The notes: generated by a model from the sequence alone, not told the origin. A stretch of 16,540 nt of DNA from UBA287 sp034190325 (GCA_034190325.1 JAXHST010000102.1:1-16540); one strand, 5' to 3'. Positions 7,555-15,243 are shown, counted from the stretch's first letter. Numbers and translations: made by a program.

Positions 7555-8124
7555 ATGAGAGAAGATGTTAAAAAAATGGCAAAAAACACGCTCGTGCTCT
7601 TCATTACAGTTTTTGTTGTAGCTCTTTTGCTTGCAGAGGTATATCAGGCGCTCATCGTGCCGATGGAGAAGGAAAGAGCATCAATGGAGACAAACTACTT
7701 TGCTGACGTTTTCCCACAAGCAACCTTCAACAAGAAGAGCATAAGCTATGAAGGCAAAGAGATAGAGTACTGGGAAGCTTTAGAAGGGGGGGAATTGGTA
7801 GGCTATGTGGGCAAGGTTAACACAACAGGGGCTCAAACCGCAGGCTCTAATCCTCTCATAGCATATGTAGCCCTTGATGGAGATTTAAGGGTAAAAAAGG
7901 TTATTGTGCCTGAGGATCAGCTGATGGAGACCCCTGGTTTAGGATCAAGGATAGCTGAAGAGAGCTTTACTTCCCGGTTTGAGGGATTGAGCGCGGAGGA
8001 GATAGCTTTGAGTTCGGAGGGTGGTAGTATAGATGCTATAACTGGTGCAACACAGAGCTCTACAGCTCTGACAGAGGGCGTAAGATTTGTAGTTGAAGCT
8101 CTTTCTGCGGAGATGAGAGCATGA
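7555..8124 (+). CDS. rnfG: Rnf complex subunit G (FMN-binding)
   Basis: A 189-residue subunit with one N-terminal membrane anchor (about residues 12-35) and an outward-facing FMN-binding domain (PF04205 type, about 80-185). The conserved METPGLGSRI (about 124-133) and the covalent-flavin motif DAITGATQSS (Asp160, Thr163, Ala165, Thr166 as acceptor) are intact. It would receive electrons on the outer face and pass them along the flavin chain of the complex. GGTGG upstream can serve as ribosome site. Its TGA overlaps the ATG of the next gene (ATGA), implying coupled translation. Several DNA blocks are shared with the first part of the next gene, which is a second copy of this domain. Confidence 0.92.
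   Translation: MREDVKKMAKNTLVLFITVFVVALLLAEVYQALIVPMEKERASMETNYFADVFPQATFNKKSISYEGKEIEYWEALEGGELVGYVGKVNTTGAQTAGSNPLIAYVALDGDLRVKKVIVPEDQLMETPGLGSRIAEESFTSRFEGLSAEEIALSSEGGSIDAITGATQSSTALTEGVRFVVEALSAEMRA
7988..8012 (+). repeat. DNA block shared by rnfG and rnfGB, copy 1
   Basis: Twenty-five bases (7988-8012) are identical to 8452-8476 and encode the same LSAEEIAL segment. Another identical 15-base block is at 7930-7944 versus 8394-8408 (PGLG). They mark the tandem duplication of the FMN domain. Confidence 0.85.
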
Positions 8125-9410
8125 ATGTTAGATTTATTCCATTCATGATTCTGCTTCTTCTCATTGTCCCTGCAGCAACTGCTCAGCCAGATGAGCTAAA
8201 AGAGCTCTATCCACAGGCCACATTTGAGGAGGTGGGAGCAGAGAATGTGACCTACTGGAGGATCGATGGAGCAGATAACGCTAAATATGCAGGACAGCTG
8301 TCATCCAGGGGCATGGAAGGGGAGATAAAGGGTTATGTCGTGCTTGATGGAGATTTTAAGGTTTTAAAGGTAATCATAACAGAGCAACATGAAACCCCTG
8401 GTTTAGGAACAAGAATTGTAGAGGAGGAATTTCTTCAGCAGTTTGTTGGCCTGAGCGCGGAGGAGATAGCTTTGAGCCCTGATGGTAGCATAGATGCCAT
8501 AACCTATGCAACCATAAGCTCATCTGCCGTGGTTACCGGCGTGAGGGATACAATAGAGCAGATAAAGAGCGCTGAGAGCGCTGGAGGTTTTGGGAATCTC
8601 ACAGTTGTAGGGATCATAGGGCTCATTGCGATCGCCTTTGGTGTGGCTTTGAGCGTTGCTGCCACAAAGTTTGCGGTTAAAAGAGATGAGAGGGTTAATA
8701 AGGTCTTTGAGCTCCTTCCGCACCAGAACTGCGGTGCATGCGGTTTTGCTGGATGCGAAGCTTACGCAGAAGCGCTGGTTGAAAAGCCTGACCTTATGGG
8801 TTCCTGCAGGATAACTCCAAGCAGCTCAGCTAAACAAATCGCCAAACTCCTTGGAGTTGAGGCTACAGAGAATCTTCCGATGGTTGCGCAGATGAAGTGC
8901 AACGATGGATGCAAGCCTAAATATGAGTATACGGGCGTTCCTACATGCAAGGCTGCGGCTCAGGTTGTGAATGGACCATTGATGTGCGATTATGGTTGTT
9001 TGGGCTTTGGAGATTGCATAGAGAAGTGCAAGTTCGATGCAATGTTCATAAATGAAAAGCACATCGTAGAGATAGATGAGGAGCGCTGCACAGGTTGTGG
9101 TGCATGCGTGCCTGCATGCCCTAAGGATCTCATATCCCTGTTTGAGAGGGACTATAAGGTTATGGTGAAGTGCAGCTCAAAGGATATTGGCGTCTTTGTT
9201 ACACGCAACTGTGAGAATGGGTGCAATGCGTGCAGGAGATGCGTCAAAGCGTGCGAGAACCACGGTGCTAATGCAATAAGCATAGTGGATTACCTTGCAG
9301 TAATAGACTACAGCAAGTGCGACAACTGCTATGATTGTGTGGCTGTGTGCCCCAGAGGAGATGGAGGCACCATAAAAAAGATAAACCAGGTATACAGTAA
9401 AAGACATTAG
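8121..9410 (+). CDS. rnfB: RnfG-RnfB fusion: FMN domain joined to the complete ferredoxin-binding subunit
   Basis: The 429-residue product has four parts. Residues 1-22 look like a signal peptide or anchor (possible cleavage after ATA). Residues about 25-150 are an RnfG-like FMN domain with ETPGLGTRI and the flavin motif DAITYAT (Asp125, Thr128, Ala130, Thr131), where the usual Gly is Tyr. Residues about 158-185 form one transmembrane helix. From about 190 the protein is a full RnfB: the Fe-S domain NCGACGFAGC with Cys204/207/212/229, then further Cys groups at 260/264/276, 289/293/299/303, 323/326/329/333, 364/368/371/374/378 and 400/403/406/410. RnfB normally begins with its transmembrane helix, so the topology works: FMN domain outside, clusters inside. 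There is no stop or frameshift at the junction. Confidence 0.9.
   Translation: MNVRFIPFMILLLLIVPAATAQPDELKELYPQATFEEVGAENVTYWRIDGADNAKYAGQLSSRGMEGEIKGYVVLDGDFKVLKVIITEQHETPGLGTRIVEEEFLQQFVGLSAEEIALSPDGSIDAITYATISSSAVVTGVRDTIEQIKSAESAGGFGNLTVVGIIGLIAIAFGVALSVAATKFAVKRDERVNKVFELLPHQNCGACGFAGCEAYAEALVEKPDLMGSCRITPSSSAKQIAKLLGVEATENLPMVAQMKCNDGCKPKYEYTGVPTCKAAAQVVNGPLMCDYGCLGFGDCIEKCKFDAMFINEKHIVEIDEERCTGCGACVPACPKDLISLFERDYKVMVKCSSKDIGVFVTRNCENGCNACRRCVKACENHGANAISIVDYLAVIDYSKCDNCYDCVAVCPRGDGGTIKKINQVYSKRH
8452..8476 (+). repeat. DNA block shared by rnfG and rnfGB, copy 2
   Basis: This is the second copy of the 25-base identity described for 7988-8012, inside the FMN domain of the RnfG-RnfB fusion. 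Confidence 0.85.
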
Positions 9411-9434
9411 TTTTTGAGTGGCATCCTCCTAGCA

Positions 9435-9835
9435 CTAAAGCGCTGGGCTTCCTGAGAGGAACCGAGATAAAGTTGTCTGATGGACTTGATTTTTCACGTA
9501 ATTCCTTGTTGTCTCAAGATCTGCATCTCCCACGCTCCTGTAGAATTTGCCAGGACTCCATAAATTACCTTTTGGATACCTTTTTCCTTGGCTTCTGAAA
9601 AGCTCATAGGACGAACCACCTTTCAGCAAGCGGAAAGCCTCAGATCATAGTTGGAGGCATTCCAACTACCAGGTGGACATGATCAGGCATAACAAAGATC
9701 TCCATGATCTCTATCTTATGCCTTTTTGCTACCGCTCTGATGATCTCCTCACACAACCTTCTGTTTTCTTCCTTCCTGAACATATTATACCTGTATTTTG
9801 GACTTTGTGCACCATTCGAAGTGGTACAGGTACAA
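9435..9835 (-). pseudogene. tnpA: Decayed IS200/IS605-type Y1 transposase (tnpA)
   Basis: Joining three frames on the minus strand gives about 133 residues, the normal size of an IS200-type TnpA. The pieces are YHFEWCTKSK, then YRYNMFRKEE up to VMPDHVHLVVG with the HUH metal site (HVH at 9673-9681), then AFRLLKGGSSYELF, GNLWSPGKFYRSVG and TTRNYVKNQ with the catalytic Tyr codon at 9498-9500. A one-base surplus in the T-run (plus strand) at about 9795-9799 and a second frameshift near 9636-9645, creating a TGA at 9640-9642, break the frame. The catalytic residues survive, so the decay is recent or the copy could be acted on in trans. No tnpB is present. The start is unclear; a TTG directly after the upstream hairpin is possible. 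Confidence 0.8.
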
Positions 9836-9854
9836 CCGAGTTGGAAACTCGGTT
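9834..9854. repeat. Perfect 9-bp hairpin, 3-base loop (site A, first)
   Basis: AACCGAGTT and AACTCGGTT flank the loop GGA. It lies directly at the 5' end of the decayed tnpA, where IS200-family elements carry end or regulatory hairpins. Confidence 0.75.
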
Positions 9855-9858
9855 TATA

Positions 9859-9877
9859 GACCGCACTCAGTGCGGTC
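9859..9877. repeat. Perfect 8-bp hairpin, 3-base loop (site A, second)
   Basis: GACCGCAC and GTGCGGTC flank the loop TCA, four bases after the preceding hairpin. Together they form a twin-hairpin unit like the one at 16156-16197. Confidence 0.75.
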
Positions 9878-9917
9878 GTATTCTGTCCAACCTAATGACT
9901 ACTTCTATCAAGATTCG

Positions 9918-9931
9918 TGTGCGGCCGCACA
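9918..9931. repeat. 14-bp perfect palindrome
   Basis: TGTGCGGCCGCACA is its own reverse complement. It is GC-rich in an otherwise AT-rich stretch and lies upstream of the decayed tnpA (minus strand), so it may belong to the left end of that element. Confidence 0.6.
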
Positions 9932-9939
9932 AAAATGAG

Positions 9940-9951
9940 CCCACAAGTGGG
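9940..9951. repeat. Short hairpin CCCAC-AA-GTGGG
   Basis: A 5-bp stem next to the 14-bp palindrome; the fourth palindromic unit in about 120 bases upstream of the transposase relic. On its own it would be weak. Confidence 0.4.
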
Positions 9952-10230
9952 TACGCCCAGATATGAATAATTTCTTTTCTTAGATATAAATCTATCTTAG
10001 TTAGGAGCGATTTACCTAAGCTAAAGGTCGGAGATTTCTCGCTCATGCTGGTTAAATTATTCCAAAATTAAGTTGTTAAGACACTAGGATTAGATCTGCA
10101 TATTACTTAAAACAGGCAGAGTTACGGGTTAAGCAGAGACATGAACAAAAGATTCTTTCCATATTCTACATCATTCTGTGCCATTTTTAGAAAAATTGTC
10201 CAAAGATCTTCAAAATGGTTTAGGTTAATT
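9952..10230. other. AT-rich intergenic DNA after the IS relic
   Basis: I find no gene here. The only structure is a possible imperfect stem bounded by GAGCGA (about 10003) and TCGCTC (about 10039), with ACCT/AGGT inside. The stretch ends at the promoter of the next gene. Confidence 0.5.
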
Positions 10231-10239
10231 ATTTATATA
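10231..10239 (+). promoter_or_regulatory. TATA box for the two-gene membrane operon
   Basis: ATTTATATA is centred about 24 bases before ATG 10259. No Shine-Dalgarno site lies between, so a leaderless transcript is likely. Confidence 0.65.
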
Positions 10240-10258
10240 CAAAATGAGATAGATCTTT

Positions 10259-12739
10259 ATGCATGGAATCATATCAGACGACTATAGTATCAGGAGCGTA
10301 AAAATTCAAATTCAGGGTCTAAAAGAGTATCTGGCGCTTTTTATCTTTCTTTTCTCGCTCAATCTTCTCTCCCTCAACTTTATAGCTTATTCCCAGGAGT
10401 ATCTGAGAGTTGCCGGTTTACTATTCTCCATAGTTGCATTCCTGTTGCTTTTCGACAGAGAAAAAGTGGTAAAGAAGGACGCTCTTATAGGGGTCGTTCT
10501 TATTGCTCTTTCCCTGCTAACTCTCTTTGCTTTCCAGGCGAAGGAGCTCTGGGTCCTTTCCCTGCTCCTCTTTATCCTCGGAACCGAAAGAATAACAAGA
10601 AAAGGTACTACGATCTCTGCTGGAGTCTTGCTCTATTCTCTCATTTTAATACTTTACAAGTATACAGCAGTTAATTTTTCTGCATTTTCCATCGCTTTAA
10701 CAAGCTCCCTCGGCACTCTTATAGGAAGACCAACGGCGCTCGGCACTGCTCCCAGCGGTTTCTGGATTTTTCTCTCCTTTATTCTGGTAGGTTTTACTAT
10801 CATAATCATAAACAGAAATATTCTAAGATTCTTCATATTTTTGCTCTCATCATTTGGGGTGTGGATACTCTCCCTTCTTTTCTACAATCTATTCTTCTCT
10901 TTCACCACAATTTTCTTCTATCAACTCCTGCTTTTCGTTCTTCTGGCGATTTTAACAATATTTTTTGTCAAAAAAACTGGGGAAACAAAAATAAAAACAA
11001 AAGCAGAAACAACTAAATTCAGAGCGGGTGCAATAGTGATGGTGGTCCTGGTATCTGTTTCGCTCATTCTGCTGACACTCTCCCCCCTCTTAGTCACAGG
11101 AACAGGAAAAACCGGAAAGGTGGTTTTTTATGAAAAGAACTGTGTAATGGGCTTCGATCTACCTACCTATCCGGAAGGAGCTTTAGAACCGTACAATGGA
11201 TTGTCCATAGGGGCTATGGCACTTTTTCTCGAAAAACTGGGATACGGAATAGAGCACTTCACTCAAGAAACGGAGGAAACCCTACAAGATTTGCTGGCAG
11301 ATGCCAGTGTTCTGGTGTTGATAAACCCTGAAAATCCTTATCCAGCGGATGAAATAGGCTGGATAGAGGAGTTTGTGAGGAATGGCGGGGGTCTTTTAGT
11401 ATTTGGAGAGCATACAAATATGTTCGTTGATGATGCAGCTTTTCAGTCGGGTCACCACCCTCTAAATGATGTTCTCTCATTCACGGGAATAAGGGTAAAC
11501 CCTGATACAGCAGACTGGCCCCACGGGTATTGGGGGCGCCCTCTTGAGATATTACCCAGCCCTGTTACAGTAGGTCTGGACGAGGATTACCTCTGGATAT
11601 CATCGGTCGGAGCGTCCCTGGATCTGAATGGATCGGCAAAACCTCTGATAGTGGCAAAATACGGTTTTTCTGACGATCCAGATCCATTCTCTCCAGGGCA
11701 TCTCGGGAACAGGGAATATGAACTTCATGAGAGACTCGGGGATGTGGTTCTTGCAGCCAGTGATGAGTATGGTGATGGAAAAGTTCTTGTGTTTGGCGAT
11801 ACATCTTATGTCTTCAACGATGCAGTACCCTCTAAATGGAGACTTATAAGTAACTCATTCAATTACCTCACAGGAACGGAGATTAAAAGCATTGGAACAA
11901 TTGGAGCAACACTTCTGGTTCTCTCTGTCCTTATCTTTATCTTTCTTATATTCATTTCCGGATCCGGAGACAGAACTGATTTTCATATCCTGATTTCTCT
12001 CTTCCTCATAGTCTCCATGATAGCTCCACCTATGTTTGCTTCGACCGACACTGATATCAAAGGTCAGGAAATAGCATGGATAGACTATACCCATATGAAC
12101 AAATTTAACCTTGCTCCATCCGAAGATGACGGACTTGAGGGGTTCTGTATAAATCTTATGAGAAATGAATATCTTCCCCTGATAATGGATGAGCAATCTC
12201 TCTTGGAAAAGGGGAAGATCCTGGTAATAATAGCTCCTGCTATGAGATACTCAGGAAAAGAGGCTGAAATGGTTGAGAGATGGGTGAAAAACGGGGGGGT
12301 TCTGGTGCTGAGCGCTGGCGCAGGCGAGAGAGACAACGTCAAAACGATCCTGGATGTTTTTGGTGCAGATATAGGCGATCTGCCCCTGGGTCCAGTTCCA
12401 TGGATAATGGAGACCCATGGAAGAATGGAGGTATCGCAGGAGAACCTGACGAAATACTGGAATAAACCAAAGTTCATGGAGGCTTATCCTGTATATTGCT
12501 CTGGCGAATACAAATCATATGCTTCTCTGAATTATGAAGGAGAGAGGTATGATCTCATAGTAGGAAAAAAGTATGGAGATGGGGCGTTCATACTGATAGG
12601 AGACCCCCGATTTTTGCATTCACAGAATCTCGAGAAGGAGCTAAATCCACAATCTCCGGAACCCCAGTATCTCCTCCAGTGGGCGGGGAACATAGGGCTT
12701 ATAAAAGAGATATTTACAGACCTTGGGGGGGTGCTATGA
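10259..12739 (+). CDS. Large membrane protein with two glutamine-amidotransferase-like (DUF4350/GldG-like) domains, first paralogue
   Basis: The product has 826 residues. Residues about 22-235 form roughly eight to nine membrane helices, and another helix lies at about 258-280. Residues about 285-540 form an extracytoplasmic domain of the GATase1-like/DUF4350 type: ADASVLVLINPENPYP, then WIEEFVRNGGGLLVFGEHTN, then a closing DGKVLVFGDTSYV. Two helices (about 545-566 and 576-593) lead to a second such domain (about 600-820) with KILVIIAPAMRYSGKEAE, WVKNGGVLVLSAG and GDGAFILIGDPRF. No catalytic Cys of true amidotransferases sits at the nucleophile elbow, so a binding or structural role is likely. 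The membrane part includes TALGTAPSGFWIFLSF, which recalls exosortase helices but without the Cys. Its TGA overlaps the next start (ATGA). The function is unknown. Confidence 0.75.
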   Translation: MHGIISDDYSIRSVKIQIQGLKEYLALFIFLFSLNLLSLNFIAYSQEYLRVAGLLFSIVAFLLLFDREKVVKKDALIGVVLIALSLLTLFAFQAKELWVLSLLLFILGTERITRKGTTISAGVLLYSLILILYKYTAVNFSAFSIALTSSLGTLIGRPTALGTAPSGFWIFLSFILVGFTIIIINRNILRFFIFLLSSFGVWILSLLFYNLFFSFTTIFFYQLLLFVLLAILTIFFVKKTGETKIKTKAETTKFRAGAIVMVVLVSVSLILLTLSPLLVTGTGKTGKVVFYEKNCVMGFDLPTYPEGALEPYNGLSIGAMALFLEKLGYGIEHFTQETEETLQDLLADASVLVLINPENPYPADEIGWIEEFVRNGGGLLVFGEHTNMFVDDAAFQSGHHPLNDVLSFTGIRVNPDTADWPHGYWGRPLEILPSPVTVGLDEDYLWISSVGASLDLNGSAKPLIVAKYGFSDDPDPFSPGHLGNREYELHERLGDVVLAASDEYGDGKVLVFGDTSYVFNDAVPSKWRLISNSFNYLTGTEIKSIGTIGATLLVLSVLIFIFLIFISGSGDRTDFHILISLFLIVSMIAPPMFASTDTDIKGQEIAWIDYTHMNKFNLAPSEDDGLEGFCINLMRNEYLPLIMDEQSLLEKGKILVIIAPAMRYSGKEAEMVERWVKNGGVLVLSAGAGERDNVKTILDVFGADIGDLPLGPVPWIMETHGRMEVSQENLTKYWNKPKFMEAYPVYCSGEYKSYASLNYEGERYDLIVGKKYGDGAFILIGDPRFLHSQNLEKELNPQSPEPQYLLQWAGNIGLIKEIFTDLGGVL

Positions 12740-15243
12740 TGAATAAAAGAGCGCGGGCTCTGCTTTCCCTGATCTTTCTAACAGGATTCTGGCTCTACAG
12801 TTTCAACGTTTTCGGAAGCGAGAAAAGTGTGTATGCTCCCCTCTTTCTGGTGCCCGGTATGCTCACTAATCTCATTGGATCCGGATCCGAAAAGGAAAAG
12901 AAGAGAGTTCTACTTCCAGCAATCCTCTCATTTATCTCCTTTGTTCTTATACCATATCCATACAATGCAGGGCTGCTATTTCTTTTCATAGGGTTTTTGT
13001 TTGCAATATTTAGACCACGATCAGGGGTATCCAGGGGTATTCTAATCACAGGCTTCCTGCTTGTGATACAGGCTGCAGTTATGGCGCTCTATCTAAAGGT
13101 CATACCTTCCATGCATGACGCGAGTTTTCTCTCATATGCTGTCTATCCCTTTGTGAAACTCTTCTCTCCTCCCGCGTTGAGCAATGGAGTGATATATGTT
13201 CAGCAGGGTGGGCAGCTTTTCCCTTTTAATGTAACATGGGATAAGCTGGGGATATATCCATTTGTGTTGATCTTCTTCCCTGCTCTGGCCATTAGCCTCC
13301 TGACATCAAAGAAGAGAGTGAAGGAGAGCGCAGGTCTTCTTATATCCGGCTTCATCTATCTGATAATAAGATATGCATTTCTGATAGGCATGTTCTTCAA
13401 CGTGGACGTAAGTCATTCCGCTACTGCCTTTGAAAGAATGGGGATATTTTTCAGCCCCGGTTATCTTCTCGTTTCCTTTATTCCTTTTATTGTATGGATG
13501 GCAATCCGCTCTTCTCTTTATCCATCACAGATTCTGGAGTTGCCGGAGCTGAAAATAAAGGAAAACATTATCCCTATGGTTCTTGCATTTCTGATAGGTT
13601 TCTTCCTGCTAGGAGCCATAATATATCAAGATCCGGGAGCTGAGAAGGAAGGGAGGGTGCTGATTGATGAGATACACTCTATCTGGGAGCCCTCTACCCT
13701 GAAGATGGATACGGAGTGGTACGGCACAGGCTCCACCTATAATGCCTATTCTTTAGTGGAGTGGCTGGACTACTCCTATAAGGTAGATAGAATAGTTTCG
13801 CCTTCATATCTCAGCTGGAATCCTGGCCCCAACATAAAAAAGGTTGAGCCAGATGTTATATCTGACGAGATAACTTCTGAAATCCTGGAGAACTATGATA
13901 TCCTGATATTGAAGACTCCCTCCCCCTATTCAGGGAGAGAGGTAAAAGCGATAGTTGACTGGGTAGAAAATGGAGGGGGGCTGTTCATGATAGGGGATCA
14001 CTCAGATTTTGCGGGTTCAAGCACTTCGCTGAATGAGTTAGGCTTTGTAGAGTTTGAGTTCAACGGTGTTAATGCTGCAACCGGGTCTCTTTCAATCTAT
14101 GAAAGAGGGAACTTTCATCCCTGTGTTAGATATATGCCCGAGTTCCATTTCCTGACATCCTGCTCGATAAAAGCACCTTTGACTGCTGAGAGAGTCATCC
14201 CCGGCTATGGACTCTTAGCAGAGCCAGGGGAGTTTGCATCGACAGGGTTCTTCAGGGAAACCCTGCCAGAATCTTCCACAAGAGTCACAGATCTTGACTA
14301 TGGAATATTCCATCAGTGCGTTGCTCTAAAATATGGAAAGGGTAGGGTTGTGGCATTTGCAGACAGCACAACGATATCAAACTTCAGGGCTTTCTTCGGG
14401 GGGACACCAGAACTTACGATAGGCTGCATGGAGTATCTTAACCATGCAAATAGATATAACTGGATTAACACAGCTCTGGAAGCTTCAGGCGCCCTTTCTA
14501 TATTCATATTCATATTTATCTTTCTGCTGAGAATGAAAGACAGAGACAAGAACAGGAAAATGGTTGCCATGATGATAGCTCTATGTCTCTTACCGATGGG
14601 TGTAGGCACATCTCTTGTTGTTTTCAGAGAGCCGGTCTATGATAGTCTGCCTGCGCGCTATTATGACTGGAACAACACGATAGCTTTTTACTCATATCAT
14701 TCAGCGGATCTGGATGATTACGAAACCTTTTTCATATGGACACAGAGGGTAGATCTCATTCCAGTCCGTGCACCGCTTGAGGAGTGCTTTGATAAGGGAA
14801 AGATAACCGTCGTGATAGATCCTGTAAAGGACTTTTCGGCTGAGGAGATATACCAGATAAAGAGATATGTCGGGAATGGTGGAAGTTTCCTATTTATGAT
14901 GAATGATAAGAGCTTCGGAATGGATCTACTTGCAGATTTCGGGCTCGGGATAAAATACCAGATAGCAGATGAAGATGAAACAACAAATGAAGCAGAGCCA
15001 ATTCCAGAGAACGGACCATCTGTGATAGGAGGAAAGCCTCTGAAAAGTGTCGGGAACAGGACAGTCCTATCCGAGGTGGATTACGGGAAGGGAAAGTTCA
15101 TCGTATTTACCTCTTCAAAAGCTTTTATGGACGGATTTAATGGTAATCCGGGCTGGTTTGGATACGATATTACTGTACCCGATGATCAGCTGAGAGCGCT
15201 CTATAGCCTTGAATACGAAATATTGGAGAAGCTCCGGAGCTGA
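12736..15243 (+). CDS. Large membrane protein with two glutamine-amidotransferase-like domains, second paralogue
   Basis: The start is ATG 12736 (or 12739) because it overlaps the upstream TGA and follows a G-rich stretch at 12725-12733; an earlier in-frame start at 12679 would lie deep in the upstream gene. The 835-residue product repeats the layout of the preceding protein. It has membrane helices to about 295, an outer domain (about 305-575) opening with RVLIDEIHSIWEP and containing YDILILKTPSPYSGREVK and WVENGGGLFMIGDHSDF, two helices (about 583-598 and 608-630), and a second domain (about 640-835) with KITVVIDPVKDFSAEEI and YVGNGGSFLFMM. Residues 150-255 resemble the exosortase/archaeosortase core: VTWDKLG where a Cys motif is expected, Arg212 in LIIRYAFLI and His227 in VSHSATAFERMG. 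Cys is absent at that site. The gene ends in tandem stops TGATAA. The pair presumably acts together. Confidence 0.75.
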   Translation: MMNKRARALLSLIFLTGFWLYSFNVFGSEKSVYAPLFLVPGMLTNLIGSGSEKEKKRVLLPAILSFISFVLIPYPYNAGLLFLFIGFLFAIFRPRSGVSRGILITGFLLVIQAAVMALYLKVIPSMHDASFLSYAVYPFVKLFSPPALSNGVIYVQQGGQLFPFNVTWDKLGIYPFVLIFFPALAISLLTSKKRVKESAGLLISGFIYLIIRYAFLIGMFFNVDVSHSATAFERMGIFFSPGYLLVSFIPFIVWMAIRSSLYPSQILELPELKIKENIIPMVLAFLIGFFLLGAIIYQDPGAEKEGRVLIDEIHSIWEPSTLKMDTEWYGTGSTYNAYSLVEWLDYSYKVDRIVSPSYLSWNPGPNIKKVEPDVISDEITSEILENYDILILKTPSPYSGREVKAIVDWVENGGGLFMIGDHSDFAGSSTSLNELGFVEFEFNGVNAATGSLSIYERGNFHPCVRYMPEFHFLTSCSIKAPLTAERVIPGYGLLAEPGEFASTGFFRETLPESSTRVTDLDYGIFHQCVALKYGKGRVVAFADSTTISNFRAFFGGTPELTIGCMEYLNHANRYNWINTALEASGALSIFIFIFIFLLRMKDRDKNRKMVAMMIALCLLPMGVGTSLVVFREPVYDSLPARYYDWNNTIAFYSYHSADLDDYETFFIWTQRVDLIPVRAPLEECFDKGKITVVIDPVKDFSAEEIYQIKRYVGNGGSFLFMMNDKSFGMDLLADFGLGIKYQIADEDETTNEAEPIPENGPSVIGGKPLKSVGNRTVLSEVDYGKGKFIVFTSSKAFMDGFNGNPGWFGYDITVPDDQLRALYSLEYEILEKLRS

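Noticed and set aside
4086..9410. Na+-translocating NADH:quinone reductase (Nqr) instead of Rnf
   Set aside because: RnfC carries two [4Fe-4S] motifs and an RnfB with many ferredoxin clusters is present; there is no NqrF or NqrA-type subunit.
9673..9966. 97-codon plus-strand frame
   Set aside because: It is antisense to the decayed tnpA, whose HUH and Tyr motifs are on the minus strand, and it reads through the hairpins.
12679..12735. Earlier in-frame start for the second large membrane protein
   Set aside because: It would overlap the upstream gene by about 60 bases; ATG 12736 with the ATGA overlap and a G-rich ribosome site is better placed.
11958..12890. Repeated GGATCCGG motifs in the two large membrane protein genes
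   Set aside because: Two short copies within coding sequence encoding Gly-Ser; chance or codon use explains them.
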